This document shows positions 33,540 through 41,856 of a DNA stretch of 41,856 bases, piece by piece. Source of the DNA: Caenimonas sp. SL110 (GTDB taxonomy: Bacteria > Pseudomonadota > Gammaproteobacteria > Burkholderiales > Burkholderiaceae_C). Position 1 is the stretch's first letter; every line of letters begins with the position of its first letter. The notes under the pieces were generated by a model. It was not told where the DNA came from and made no database searches. It saw only the letters and a program-made list of their open reading frames with translations. The position numbers and the translations under genes are program-made. The DNA is taken from NCBI RefSeq assembly GCF_001044395.1, contig NZ_JANU01000051.1, forward strand, positions 1 to 41,856, given 5' to 3'.

Positions 33540-34631
33540 TCAGGTGTCCTTGGAAATCTTGATCGACGGAAATTTGGAAGAGAAGTCCTTGGCCCGCGCC
33601 GCGATCTTGATTGCCACCTGCCGCGCGACCGCCTTGTAGATGCCCGCCACTTCGCCGTCGGGGTCGGCAACCACCGTGGGCCTGCCGTTATCAGCCTGCA
33701 GGCGGATCTGCATGTCCAGCGGCAGCGCGCCCAGGTAATCCATGTTGTATTGCGCGGCCATCCGCTTGCCGCCACCTTCACCGAAGATGTGTTCGGCGTG
33801 GCCGCAGTTGCTGCAGATGTGAACCGCCATGTTCTCGACGATGCCCAGGATAGGCACGCCCACCTTCTCGAACATCTTGATGCCCTTCTTTGCATCAAGC
33901 AGCGCGATGTCTTGCGGCGTCGTCACGATCACCGCGCCGGTCATGGGCACGCGCTGCGACAGCGTGAGCTGGATGTCGCCGGTGCCAGGCGGCAGGTCGA
34001 CGATGAGGTAGTCGAGGTCGCTCCAGTTGGTCTGGCGAAGAAGCTGCTCGAGGGCCTGCGTGGCCATCGGGCCGCGCCAGATCATGGCTTCGTCCTGGTT
34101 CACCAGGAAGCCGATCGACATGACCTGCACGCCGTAGTTTTCCATCGGGTCCATGGTCTTGCCGTCAGACGATTCGGGCCGGCCTTCTATGCCCATCATC
34201 ATGGGCTGGCTCGGGCCGTAGATGTCGGCATCGAGCAGGCCCACCGCCGCGCCTTCGGCAGCGAGCGCCAACGCGAGGTTGACGGCCGTCGTGCTCTTGC
34301 CGACACCACCCTTGCCCGACGCGACAGCGATGATGTTCTTGACGTTGGGCATCAGCGCCACACCGCGCTGCGCTGCGTGCGCGACGATCTTCATCGTGAC
34401 GTTGGCCGACACGTTCTTCACGCCGGCCACGCCTCGTGCGGCGCTCACCAGTGCACTGCGCAATGCGGGAATCTGGCTCTTGGCGGGATATCCAAGCTCA
34501 ACATCAAACGAGACGTCGCCGTTGTCCACCTGCAGGTTTTTAAGCAGCCGTGTGCTGACAAAATCCTTGCCGGTGTTGGGATCGGTGACCGCCGTGAGGG
34601 CCTGGAGCAACTGTTCTTGTGTGACTGCCAT
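33540..34631 (-). CDS. apbC: Iron-sulfur carrier protein Mrp/ApbC
   Basis: A 363-residue P-loop ATPase of the Mrp/NBP35 family, which carries and donates Fe-S clusters in the cytoplasm. An N-terminal MIP18-like (DUF59) domain covers about 1-85 (VTDPNTGKDF, VELGYPAKSQ). The ATPase part has the deviant Walker A SGKGGVGKST at 105-114 and DADIYGPSQPMM near 135. The dimer-bridging CxxC is in HICSNCGHAEHIFGEGG near 265. The start at 34631 fits the family; the frame is open 22 codons upstream without support. Its position next to the formate dehydrogenase accessory genes suits the high Fe-S demand of that enzyme, though Mrp is a general factor. Confidence 0.95.
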   Translation of the reverse strand: MAVTQEQLLQALTAVTDPNTGKDFVSTRLLKNLQVDNGDVSFDVELGYPAKSQIPALRSALVSAARGVAGVKNVSANVTMKIVAHAAQRGVALMPNVKNIIAVASGKGGVGKSTTAVNLALALAAEGAAVGLLDADIYGPSQPMMMGIEGRPESSDGKTMDPMENYGVQVMSIGFLVNQDEAMIWRGPMATQALEQLLRQTNWSDLDYLIVDLPPGTGDIQLTLSQRVPMTGAVIVTTPQDIALLDAKKGIKMFEKVGVPILGIVENMAVHICSNCGHAEHIFGEGGGKRMAAQYNMDYLGALPLDMQIRLQADNGRPTVVADPDGEVAGIYKAVARQVAIKIAARAKDFSSKFPSIKISKDT

Positions 34632-34697
34632 TGGGATGATTTCCTGTTGGCGACGAGTGTAGCGAGTGCGAATTAGGCAACTCGCCATCAGTGCCAA

Positions 34698-35432
34698 TCA
34701 GGGCGCGGCGGGCTTTCGTGGGGCCGAGCCCGGCGCAATGCGCACGATTTTTCCGTCGCGCATGACGATGAGGTCCGTGCCGGTTTGTTCGGCGAGACGG
34801 CGCGCGTTTTCGGCTGCACGCATGAGGGCCGCCGTCACACCGCGAACATAGGCATCATTTGTTCGCTGGTCGCCATATTGCGCCAATGGTTCTTGCACCT
34901 TCAAACTGGACGCCATATCTCCACTCATCTTGATGATCCGAGGTCTGCCACTCGCACTATCGTAAAGAATCCAGTGATCCACCAGTGGTTGGTACACCGT
35001 CTCAAAAAGTCGAAACCCTGCGCCGAACCTACGCCGGATTGTGGCTTCGGGGATGTCGTGACCACCTTGCACAACCCGCGCCGCAACTCTTTGGACTGCA
35101 ACGTCGGCCGATGGCAAGCTGAGAAAAATCAACTCAACGCGATAGCCCAACTCGCGCCACCTCGGAATCTGCCTTGCATAGCTCAACCCCGACAGCGTAG
35201 TTTCAAACGCAAAGCTCTCAGATCTGGCCACATGCTGCGCCATACGCTGCAGCATCAGCCGGCCGGCCTGGATCGCCGCGCGCTCAGGTGCAAACGGCGA
35301 CAGGCCTGCAGCAATGAGATCGGCATTGAGGAAGTCACGGCAAGCCGCCTCGTGCGGCAGGAACTCTCGCGCGAACGTGGTCTTGCCAGCCCCATTGGGA
35401 CCGGCAACGATGATGATTCTTGGCTTGTTCAT
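34698..35432 (-). CDS. Zeta-toxin-like P-loop kinase
   Basis: A 244-residue protein of the zeta toxin/AAA_33 superfamily. Walker A is GPNGAGKTTF at 11-20, and the putative catalytic Asp is Asp38 in FLNADLIAAGLSPF. The segment FAFETTLSGLSYARQI (about 75-90) is the typical substrate-binding part, with RRFGAGFRLFETVYQPLVD later. Zeta toxins phosphorylate UDP-N-acetylglucosamine, but many stand-alone homologues have other roles. No epsilon-type antitoxin gene is visible beside it. It lies 25 bases after an unrecognised membrane-protein gene in the same direction and 66 bases before mrp. Confidence 0.85.
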   Translation of the reverse strand: MNKPRIIIVAGPNGAGKTTFAREFLPHEAACRDFLNADLIAAGLSPFAPERAAIQAGRLMLQRMAQHVARSESFAFETTLSGLSYARQIPRWRELGYRVELIFLSLPSADVAVQRVAARVVQGGHDIPEATIRRRFGAGFRLFETVYQPLVDHWILYDSASGRPRIIKMSGDMASSLKVQEPLAQYGDQRTNDAYVRGVTAALMRAAENARRLAEQTGTDLIVMRDGKIVRIAPGSAPRKPAAP

Positions 35433-35457
35433 CTGACCGGATGAACTTTACCGCGCA

Positions 35458-36792
35458 TCAATGGACGGCCGCAGGCATCGATTCCTGCGAGCGCCTTGCC
35501 TGCTCCATCGCCTCCTGGAATTCGCGCTCCGTTTCATCGGCATCAAAGCACGCTTCGATGTCATCCAGATCGATCCGGGAACACGGCTCATGGCCGGTGA
35601 TTTCCGCAGGCACCTCAGGCGTCCAGCTCTCACCGGCCATCAGGCTGCCGACGACCTCGCGAAACTGGTTGAAGAGGGCGAATTTCGCCTGCGCGGCCAG
35701 TGCGGATTCAACAATCGAGAAACCGTGGGTCCGCATCAGGACATACGTTGTCGTTCTTGCGGCCATCAGGAAGTAGCGCGCAGCCGAGCGATCGACCATC
35801 GAGCTCGTCCGGTGCATCATCGTCTTGTGACCGCCTGAATACTCGCGCGGATTTTCGGGGACACCCGAGCGCCTGCCGCTGGTCCATTCGCTCAACACCG
35901 CTGCCGTGTTCAGGCCGTTCCTGGCCATGTTCGTGATGCAGGTCGCCAGCACGCTGGGCAACAGAGCGGCAAAAGAAATTTCCGCGCTCACACCGTCGTC
36001 GCCGGGCAGCATTGACGGTGCGAGGACGCCGTTCACGGCGATGCAGACACCCAGGTAAGGAAGCAGGGCCTTGACCAGCGTGTGCATGCGCGCCTCCAGC
36101 GTCAGCGCCTTGGGGTCAGCAGTCGGCCCGCAGGTGCTTGCCGCATCCTTGGCCAGCTCGACGGCGAGCGCTTCGACGAGCGAGCCGCATTGCCGCGCCA
36201 CCAGGAAGCCATCGGTCGCCCCGCCCAGCCGCACCACCTTCAACTCGCCCGGCCATCGCGATCCCAGGGCGCAGTACGCGGCAATTGCCAGCGCTATCGC
36301 CGAGGCGATGACAGCCGCCTTCGTGCAGCCGCGCACATCCTGATGCGTGCGACGCGCATGCAGTCGTGCGGCCAACAGGCCGATCGCACCCAGCGCAATC
36401 GATGTTTCCGCCGCAAGCGCAATCGGCGCATTGCCAGCGACCGTTCCTGCGACCACCACGCCCGCCGCCAATGCGGCCATGCCACTCGCGACTTTTCCGC
36501 CTGCAGTGTCGGCGCCAAATTCATGGCTCGCCAGCTTCCAGCCCACCAGCGCGCCAGCGGACAGGCCCGCAGAAATGACGAGCCCGACCACTGAAGGGTC
36601 ATGGCCTGAACTCCACGCGTAGTGGCTTGCCCACAGCGCAGTCAGGCCCAGCACCTTGGCCGGTGGTTGGGTGATGGCCTCGCGGCAGAAACTGATGCCG
36701 GCCGTGAATGCGTTGGCAGAGAACGTGGGAGGCTGCGACGTGCTGGAGATCGGCGGCGTAGGCGCTGGGCGCTGCGCGCTGGATGCAATCAT
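35458..36792 (-). CDS. Unrecognised protein with hydrophobic Ala/Gly-rich segments
   Basis: A 444-residue protein of no family I recognise. The first 28 residues are Ser/Pro/Thr-rich and lack charge (MIASSAQRPAPTPPISSTSQ), unlike a signal peptide and rather like the secretion region of some exported effectors. Hydrophobic stretches at about 70-90, 103-125, 127-145 and 160-175 could be four membrane helices; further ones occur near 245-262 and 275-295. The C-terminal 140 residues are polar, with an acidic end (RIDLDDIEACFDADETERE). It is 25 bases before the zeta-toxin-like gene and divergent from metG. No secretion-regulator box was found upstream. Confidence 0.75.
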   Translation of the reverse strand: MIASSAQRPAPTPPISSTSQPPTFSANAFTAGISFCREAITQPPAKVLGLTALWASHYAWSSGHDPSVVGLVISAGLSAGALVGWKLASHEFGADTAGGKVASGMAALAAGVVVAGTVAGNAPIALAAETSIALGAIGLLAARLHARRTHQDVRGCTKAAVIASAIALAIAAYCALGSRWPGELKVVRLGGATDGFLVARQCGSLVEALAVELAKDAASTCGPTADPKALTLEARMHTLVKALLPYLGVCIAVNGVLAPSMLPGDDGVSAEISFAALLPSVLATCITNMARNGLNTAAVLSEWTSGRRSGVPENPREYSGGHKTMMHRTSSMVDRSAARYFLMAARTTTYVLMRTHGFSIVESALAAQAKFALFNQFREVVGSLMAGESWTPEVPAEITGHEPCSRIDLDDIEACFDADETEREFQEAMEQARRSQESMPAAVH

Positions 36793-36935
36793 TTGAAGAA
36801 CCGGTGGACGTTGGCCGGTGCATTCTATGAATGAAATATGACTATTGTGTGTACATTGTTCTTATATACAAATGCGCGCGCCAGATGCCGCCCGTCCGGC
36901 GACGAATAGAATTCCCCGCTCCACTGTAGGCCCCC

Positions 36936-39023
36936 ATGAACCCACGCAAGCTCTTCGTCACCACCGCCTTGCCGTACGCCAACGGCAAGTTCCATATCGG
37001 CCACATCATGGAGTACATCCAGGCCGACATCTGGGTGCGGTTCCAGCGAATGCAGGGCAGTGAAGTCGCATTCGTCTGCGCCGACGATGCGCACGGCGCG
37101 CCGATCATGATCGCGGCCGAAAAGGCGGGCAAGACACCGCAACAATTCGTCGCCGAAATCGCAGCGGGCCGCAAGGAATACCTGGACGGTTTCCACATCG
37201 CCTTTGATAACTGGCACAGCACCGACGCGCCGGAAAACCACGAACTCGCCCAGCAGATCTACCGCGACCTTCGTACAGCAGGGCTGATCGAAACCCGCAC
37301 CATCGAGCAGTTCTTCGACACCGAAAAGAACATGTTCCTGCCGGACCGCTTCATCAAGGGCGAGTGTCCCAATTGCCATGCGAAGGACCAGTACGGCGAC
37401 AACTGCGAGGTCTGCAGCAAGGTGTACAGCCCCACCGACCTGATCAACCCGTATTCGGCGTTGTCGGGTGTCAAGCCGGTGCTGCGCACGTCGGACCATT
37501 TCTTCTTCAAGCTGTCCGATCCGCGCTGCCTGAAGTTCCTGGAAGGCTGGACGCAAAGCGGCGCCGTGCAGACCGAGGTGCTCAACAAGATCAGCGAATG
37601 GCTCACCCCCGATCCGGACGGGCGCACGGCCCTGGGCGATTGGGACATCAGCCGCGACGCGCCCTACTTCGGCATCGAGATTCCGGATGCGCCGGGCAAG
37701 TATTTTTATGTCTGGCTCGATGCGCCTGTGGGCTATCTCGCCTCGCTCAAGAACTACCTGGGCAAGATCGGCGTGGACTACGACAGCTTCATCGCCGACC
37801 CCCATGTGGAGCAGTACCACTTCATCGGCAAGGACATCATCACCTTCCACACCTTGTTCTGGCCGGCAATGCTGCACTTCTCGGGCCGCAAGGTGCCCAA
37901 CCAGGTGTTCGTGCACGGCTTTCTCACCGTCAACAACGGCGAGAAGATGAGCAAGAGCCGCGGCACGGGGCTTGATCCGCTGAAGTACCTGTCGCTGGGC
38001 ATGAACCCCGAGTGGCTGCGTTACTACCTGGCTGCCAAGCTCAACGGCCGCAATGAAGATATCGACTTCAACGCCGATGATTTCATGGCACGCGTCAACA
38101 GCGACCTGATCGGCAAGTACGTGAACATCGCAAGCCGCGCTGTGAAGTTCGTGCCGGGTGGCAAGTTGTCGGCTACGGGCGGCGAACTGGCCGCGATCCG
38201 CGCGCCGGAGTTGACCCGGAACATCCAGTCGCTGTACGAGTCGCGCGACTATGCACGTGCGCTGCGCGAGATCATGGCAATTGCCGATGAAGTCAATGCT
38301 GCGTTCGACAGCGCCGCGCCGTGGAAGCTGGTCAAAGATGGCAAGGTCGATGAGGCTGCGGCTGTCGGCAGCTATTGCCTGCAGATGTTCAGGCTGCTCA
38401 CGGCCTGCCTCAAACCTGTGCTGCCCCGGTTGGCTGCGCAGGCGGAATCCTTCCTTCAATGCGAGCCGCTCGATTGGGTCAACGCCCGCACGCCGATGGC
38501 CGCAGGGCACACGGTGGGTGAGTACAAGCATTTGATGCAGCGGGTGGATGCCAAGCAATTGGTTGCACTGTTTGAATCGCCTGAAGACAAGGCGCAGGAC
38601 GAAGCCAGGGGCGCAGTGCCCGCACCCCAGTCCTCCTCCAGCGGGCAAGGCAGTGAGCATCCGGGGGGCGAACCGATTGCAGAGACCATCGGCATCGAGG
38701 ATTTCGCGAAGATCGACCTGCGCATTGCGAAGATTGTCGAGTGCAAGGCGGTCGAAGGATCGAAGAAGCTGCTGCAACTGACACTGGACGCTGGCGAGGG
38801 ACGCATGCGCAATGTGTTTTCGGGCATCGCGTCTGCGTACAAGCCCGAGGACCTGGTGGGCAAGCTCACGGTGCTGGTCGCCAATCTCGCGCCGCGCAAG
38901 ATGAAGTTCGGCGTGAGCGAAGGCATGGTGCTGGCCGCCAGCCACGCCGATGAAAAGGCCCAACCCGGCATTTATGTCCTGGAGCCGTCCGCTGGTGCGC
39001 AACCCGGCATGCGTGTTCGATAA
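36936..39023 (+). CDS. metG: Methionyl-tRNA synthetase
   Basis: A 695-residue class I synthetase that charges tRNA-Met. The ATP-binding HIGH motif is at 20-23 within [20 protein letters not shown] zinc knuckle with [17 protein letters not shown] lies near 144-160. The KMSKS loop is at about 337 in [17 protein letters not shown] helical anticodon domain (about 390-550) is followed by an Ala/Ser/Gly-rich linker and a C-terminal tRNA-binding (EMAP-like) domain from about 590, beginning [19 protein letters not shown], which mediates dimer formation. The length is normal for the long type. The upstream 140 bases are unusually A/T-rich and shared with the divergent membrane-protein gene. Confidence 0.98.
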   Translation: MNPRKLFVTTALPYANGKFHIGHIMEYIQADIWVRFQRMQGSEVAFVCADDAHGAPIMIAAEKAGKTPQQFVAEIAAGRKEYLDGFHIAFDNWHSTDAPENHELAQQIYRDLRTAGLIETRTIEQFFDTEKNMFLPDRFIKGECPNCHAKDQYGDNCEVCSKVYSPTDLINPYSALSGVKPVLRTSDHFFFKLSDPRCLKFLEGWTQSGAVQTEVLNKISEWLTPDPDGRTALGDWDISRDAPYFGIEIPDAPGKYFYVWLDAPVGYLASLKNYLGKIGVDYDSFIADPHVEQYHFIGKDIITFHTLFWPAMLHFSGRKVPNQVFVHGFLTVNNGEKMSKSRGTGLDPLKYLSLGMNPEWLRYYLAAKLNGRNEDIDFNADDFMARVNSDLIGKYVNIASRAVKFVPGGKLSATGGELAAIRAPELTRNIQSLYESRDYARALREIMAIADEVNAAFDSAAPWKLVKDGKVDEAAAVGSYCLQMFRLLTACLKPVLPRLAAQAESFLQCEPLDWVNARTPMAAGHTVGEYKHLMQRVDAKQLVALFESPEDKAQDEARGAVPAPQSSSSGQGSEHPGGEPIAETIGIEDFAKIDLRIAKIVECKAVEGSKKLLQLTLDAGEGRMRNVFSGIASAYKPEDLVGKLTVLVANLAPRKMKFGVSEGMVLAASHADEKAQPGIYVLEPSAGAQPGMRVR

Positions 39024-39106
39024 GTTCGCGCGCGTGTCGCGCGAGCCACTTCACGCGCGGGTTACATCTCATCCCTAGAATCGGCCTGATCCTATAGGGG
39101 ACCCGG

Positions 39107-39334
39107 ATGAATAGCAGTACCTCCTTCGTCAAGAGCGCCCTCGGTGCGATAGCGCTTTCGCTCCTTTTATCCGGATGCGCCGTCCTCACGGTGGCCGGCG
39201 CTGTCGTTGGCGTGGCGGCGACGGGCGTGGGCATCGCAGCCGATGTTGCGGTGGGCGCTGTGAAAGTGACGGGCGCCGTTGCCGGCGCCGCCGCCAGTGC
39301 CGTGCTGCCATCCGACGACGACAAGAAGAAGTAG
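39107..39334 (+). CDS. Small Gly/Ala/Val-rich lipoprotein
   Basis: A 75-residue predicted lipoprotein. A signal peptide ends in the lipobox LLLSGC (Cys near residue 24), followed by a Val/Ala/Gly-rich repeat-like stretch with alternating GAV and GVA units and ending in an acidic-basic tail SDDDKKK. Such small lipoproteins are frequent in Burkholderiales and have no known function. A likely -10, TAGAAT, lies about 30 bases upstream of the ATG in the sequence CATCCCTAGAATCGG. It is between metG and the SulP transporter, all on the plus strand. Confidence 0.8.
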   Translation: MNSSTSFVKSALGAIALSLLLSGCAVLTVAGAVVGVAATGVGIAADVAVGAVKVTGAVAGAAASAVLPSDDDKKK

Positions 39335-39379
39335 CCGCTTGGGCAGCTCATCCGCGCGGCGTAAACTGACGCGGCATTG

Positions 39380-41005
39380 ATGCCCTCTTTCGCATTCCGT
39401 CCCCGCCTTCTTGACGCCACTCGCGGCTATGACCGCGAACGGTTCGTGCGCGACCTGGGTGCAGGCCTGACCGTCGGCATCGTCGCCCTGCCCCTGGCCA
39501 TGGCATTCGCAATCGCCTCGGGACTCAAGCCTGAAGCCGGCTTGTGGACGGCCATCATCGCGGGCTTTCTCATCTCGGCCCTGGGCGGCTCCAACGTGCA
39601 GATCGGTGGACCGGCGGGTGCGTTCATCGTCATCGTCTACGGCATCGTCGAGCGCTACGGGCTGGCCAACCTCTTGATCTCCACGGCCTGCGCCGGCGTC
39701 ATCCTCTTCATGCTGGGACTGCTGCGGCTGGGTCGCATGGTCCGGTTTGTGCCGGTGAGCATCGTCATCGGTTTTACCAACGGCATTGCGGTACTGATCG
39801 CCAGTTCGCAAATCAAGGACTGGCTGGGGCTGGACATCGCGCGCATGCCTGCGGATTTCTTCGCCCAGCTCCAGGTGATCGGGCAGAACCTGGACAGCTT
39901 CAACCCGTTCGCCTTCGCGCTGGGCGCGGCGTGCGTGCTCGGGCTGTATGTGTGGCCCCGCCTGTGGGGGCTTCGCTCGCCCATTCGATCCGCCCTCGAC
40001 CTGCCGGGCATGCAACGGGCCGCCCTTGTCGGCGCGCGATTGCCGGGACCTATCGTGGCGCTGGTCACGCTGTCGCTCGCTGCATGGTTTTTCAAACTGC
40101 CGGTGGAGACGATAGGCACGCGCTTTGGCTCCATCCCGCAAGGACTTCCGGCGTTCGCGCTGCCGGCGTTCTCATGGGAAACCGTCAAGCTGCTCGTGAC
40201 GCCCACGATCACCATTGCGCTGCTTGGTGCGATCGAGTCGCTGCTCTGCGCACGCGTGACTGACCAGCTGAGCACCCTGCCCCGGCATGATCCCAACCAG
40301 GAACTGATGGCGCAGGGCATCGCAAACATGGTGGTGCCGTTTTTTGGCGGCATGCCCGCCACCGGCACTGTCGCGCGCACCGTCACCAATGTCCGGTCGG
40401 GCGGCACCACGCCGGTCGCGGGCATCATTCATGCAGCGACGCTCGCCGCCGTCGTGCTGCTGGCGGCGCCCCTCGCGCTCCATGTGCCGTTGTCGGTGAT
40501 GGCGGGCATTCTTCTCTTTGTTGCGTTCAACATGGGCGAGTGGCGCGAGTTCGCCCGGCTCAAGTTCTACAGCACGCATTACCGGGTGCTGATGCTCGGC
40601 ACGTTCTTCCTGACGGTGGTTTTCGACCTGACGGTGGCCGTGCAGGTCGGCCTGGTGCTGGCCTGCGCGCTGTTCATCCGCAAGATGAGCGGACTGTTTC
40701 GCGTCGAGCTGGTGTCTGCCGATGGCGCAGCGATGCGCTACAAGCTGTATGGGTCGCTGTTCTTCGGCGCCGTCGCCAAGGTCGATGAGGTGGTGCAGGC
40801 CGTGGAAAGCGGCCCGGATGCGCCGGCGGTCGTGCTCGATGCGATGCAGCTGGTGCACCTGGATACATCAGGCCTGGATTCGCTCAGGCAGCTGCACAAG
40901 GCGGTGCTGCTGCGGGGCGGAACTCTGGTGTTTGAAAACCTGCAGCCCCAGCCGGAAGAAGTGATCGAGCGGTCCGGATTTGGCGGCGATTTGCGCTGCA
41001 TTTAA
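39380..41005 (+). CDS. SulP-family anion transporter with STAS domain
   Basis: A 541-residue inner-membrane transporter of the SulP/SLC26 family (sulfate, bicarbonate or dicarboxylate). The N-terminal signature is GLTVGIVALPLAMAFAIASG, followed by the conserved GGSNVQIGGPAGAFIVIVYG and about 12 helices to residue 420. A region NGIAVLIASSQIKDWLG and the FFGGMPATGTVARTVTNVRSGG segment are typical of the family. The C-terminal STAS domain (about 440-535) carries LVHLDTSGLDSLRQLHK, where STAS proteins have D-S/T-S-G. The start is taken at ATG 39380; a TTG one codon upstream is possible. The substrate is not predictable from the sequence. Confidence 0.92.
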   Translation: MPSFAFRPRLLDATRGYDRERFVRDLGAGLTVGIVALPLAMAFAIASGLKPEAGLWTAIIAGFLISALGGSNVQIGGPAGAFIVIVYGIVERYGLANLLISTACAGVILFMLGLLRLGRMVRFVPVSIVIGFTNGIAVLIASSQIKDWLGLDIARMPADFFAQLQVIGQNLDSFNPFAFALGAACVLGLYVWPRLWGLRSPIRSALDLPGMQRAALVGARLPGPIVALVTLSLAAWFFKLPVETIGTRFGSIPQGLPAFALPAFSWETVKLLVTPTITIALLGAIESLLCARVTDQLSTLPRHDPNQELMAQGIANMVVPFFGGMPATGTVARTVTNVRSGGTTPVAGIIHAATLAAVVLLAAPLALHVPLSVMAGILLFVAFNMGEWREFARLKFYSTHYRVLMLGTFFLTVVFDLTVAVQVGLVLACALFIRKMSGLFRVELVSADGAAMRYKLYGSLFFGAVAKVDEVVQAVESGPDAPAVVLDAMQLVHLDTSGLDSLRQLHKAVLLRGGTLVFENLQPQPEEVIERSGFGGDLRCI

Positions 41006-41024
41006 TTGGAATCTGACCCCAATT
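41004..41024. repeat. AATTGG/CCAATT inverted repeat between convergent genes
   Basis: AATTGG and CCAATT flank the core AATCTGACC, a 21-base imperfect palindrome. It starts inside the SulP stop codon and ends in the stop codon of the lipoprotein gene. The core (GGGGTCAGATT on the other strand) resembles repeats spread by REP-associated transposases in proteobacteria; that link is by memory of similar sequences only. Confidence 0.5.
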
Positions 41025-41517
41025 ATTTGATCTGCTCGACGGTGGTGGCGGTACGCACGACGCGCATGTCCTTGTCGAGCCAGACGGTGAAGATCATGGG
41101 GGTGGTAGGCGGCTGCATGTAGCGCCAGTCCCAGGCTTCTTCGCGGCTCAATTCGTAGGGCGTGCGCTTCATGGGTTTGCCCAGCAACTTGCGCAGGTCT
41201 TCCATCGGCATGCCGGGTGTGACGCGCGCGAAGTTGGTGGGGGTTAGCACCTGGCGCAGCGCGGTCATCTTGCCGTCGGGGCCTATGCTGATCATGTAGT
41301 TCTGGTGACCCGAGGGCTGGCGGTTGTACTCGAACACGCGCTCGCCGTTCGGGCCGTCCCAGATGTTTTCGGGCTGGCCGAATTGCGCGCGGACATCGGC
41401 TTCGGTGGCGACGCCCTCTTCGAGCTGCTCGATGCGCTGCGGATCGCAGGCGGACAGCGCGAGCGCCAGGACGACGGCGACAGGTAGAACACAGAGGCGA
41501 TGGAAATTGGTGTTCAC
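41023..41517 (-). CDS. BamE/SmpA-domain outer-membrane lipoprotein
   Basis: A 164-residue predicted lipoprotein. The signal peptide ends with LALSAC (lipidated Cys near residue 24). Two repeats of the BamE/OmlA-type fold follow: EEGVATEADVRAQFGQPENIW at about 34-54 and TPGMPMEDLRKLLGKPMKR at about 104-122. Each has the G-x-x-x-x-D/E-V/L-x-x-x-x-G-x-P pattern, and aromatic strands (YELSREEAWDWRYM) lie between. It is longer than BamE itself and not next to fur or recN, so it is a relative rather than BamE proper. It converges with the SulP gene. Confidence 0.85.
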   Translation of the reverse strand: MNTNFHRLCVLPVAVVLALALSACDPQRIEQLEEGVATEADVRAQFGQPENIWDGPNGERVFEYNRQPSGHQNYMISIGPDGKMTALRQVLTPTNFARVTPGMPMEDLRKLLGKPMKRTPYELSREEAWDWRYMQPPTTPMIFTVWLDKDMRVVRTATTVEQIK

Positions 41518-41552
41518 GGGTGGGGCTTAAAATCGTGCAAAAGGCCAAGTCT

Positions 41553-41768
41553 ATGTCCCTGCTCCGTTTTTTCCGTCGCGCCGACTACACGTCCGACATC
41601 ACCAACTTCATTGACCAGCTCAAGGCCGAGAAGCCTGACCTCGAAGCGCGCCAGCGCGCAGGCCGCGCCCTGCTGTGGGACAAGCTGGTCAACCGTGAAG
41701 CCTGGAGCGAGTGGCGCCAGGCCCGCGTCGCCCAGAAACCCTACGTGTACCAGAACGACGTGAAATGA
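41553..41768 (+). CDS. DUF3460 family protein
   Basis: A 71-residue protein of the DUF3460 family, limited mostly to beta-proteobacteria. It begins MSLLRFFRRADYTSDITNFI and contains LKAEKPDLEARQRAGRALLW and the terminal RVAQKPYVYQ. The start at 41553 is the family start; a longer frame from 41520 overlaps the preceding divergent region. The function is unknown. Its stop overlaps the scpA start (ATGA), a coupling typical of the order and useful for placing the organism. Confidence 0.88.
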   Translation: MSLLRFFRRADYTSDITNFIDQLKAEKPDLEARQRAGRALLWDKLVNREAWSEWRQARVAQKPYVYQNDVK

Positions 41769-41856
41769 CGGCTCAGGCACTGGCGTCGCTGCCCGATACG
41801 GCGGGCGAGGGGCTCGCCGCCATGCCGGACGTGGTTGACCAGGTCGCGCTCGCCCG
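41765..41856 (+). CDS. scpA: Segregation and condensation protein A, N-terminal part (runs off window)
   Basis: The first 30 codons of a gene starting MTAQALASLPDTAGEG and continuing MPDVVDQVALA up to the window edge. In Comamonadaceae the gene after DUF3460 is scpA, a kleisin that joins SMC and ScpB in chromosome segregation, and its unstructured N-terminus commonly includes VDQVALARLYGEP. The 4-base overlap with DUF3460 supports the call. The diagnostic body of the protein lies outside the window. Confidence 0.7.
   Translation, partial: MTAQALASLPDTAGEGLAAMPDVVDQVALA

Noticed and set aside
36793..36935. Type III secretion regulator box or strong promoter upstream of the 444-residue protein
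   Set aside because: The A/T-rich divergent gap has several weak hexamers but no TTCG-type paired box and no single convincing promoter.
36825..39002. A 725-codon minus-strand reading frame
   Set aside because: Fully antisense to metG with HIGH, KMSKS and tRNA-binding motifs; a shadow produced by strong third-position G+C bias.

Overview
The window looks like a chromosomal segment of a betaproteobacterium of the order Burkholderiales, most like the Comamonadaceae. The basis is high G+C coding sequence, the DUF3460-scpA gene pair at the right edge, a Burkholderiales-type formate dehydrogenase locus with DUF3305/DUF3306 accessory genes, and short dispersed palindromes between genes. This is family recognition by eye; no search was run.

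Left part (1-4300): a tartrate/D-malate-type dehydrogenase divergent from a LysR regulator with a palindrome between them, a periplasmic histidine phosphatase, a possible small RNA, and an azlC-azlD exporter pair. A truncated end of an EamA-type transporter follows.

Accessory island (about 4300-12750): the EamA gene is cut off and decayed pieces of an IS3-type transposase lie in opposite orientations at about 4.5-4.7 kb and 10.0-10.25 kb. Between them is a compact cluster of visibly lower G+C: a possible ribbon-helix-helix ORF, a four-helix membrane coiled-coil protein, a membrane-anchored VWA-like protein, a MotA/ZorA-like multi-helix protein with a very long coiled-coil tail, a MotB/ZorB-like single-helix protein with an aspartate in the membrane helix, and a short ORF whose coherent frame needs a shift at an A9 run. 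Just outside the right transposase remnant are a thermonuclease and a NERD-nuclease/UvrD-helicase gene. The stator-like cluster is the best candidate for an undescribed system, plausibly an ion-driven envelope or phage-defence machine related to, but not the same as, Zorya.

Middle (12.8-20.2 kb): housekeeping and metabolic genes: a PhyH-type dioxygenase, serS followed by tRNA-Ser(CGA) and a strong terminator, a threonine dehydratase, ispH with an FKBP-type isomerase, radC, an Smr-domain gene, a small membrane protein and a truncated haemoglobin. Palindromic dispersed repeats sit in several of the gaps.

Formate dehydrogenase region (22.7-33.5 kb, all minus strand): DUF3305, DUF3306, a 691-residue polyferredoxin, a TorD-like chaperone, a short Tat-signal protein, the molybdopterin catalytic subunit, the four-cluster iron-sulfur subunit, a small lipoprotein, the cytochrome b subunit, an Ala-rich secreted protein and fdhD. 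Together they encode a periplasm-facing, membrane-bound, Cys-type formate dehydrogenase with its maturation factors. An FtsX-type ABC permease follows fdhD. The DUF3306 gene carries an in-frame palindromic element.

Right part (33.5-41.9 kb): an Mrp/ApbC iron-sulfur carrier, a zeta-toxin-like ATPase next to an unrecognised membrane protein, metG, a small lipoprotein, a SulP transporter with STAS domain, a BamE-domain lipoprotein, a DUF3460 gene and the start of scpA.
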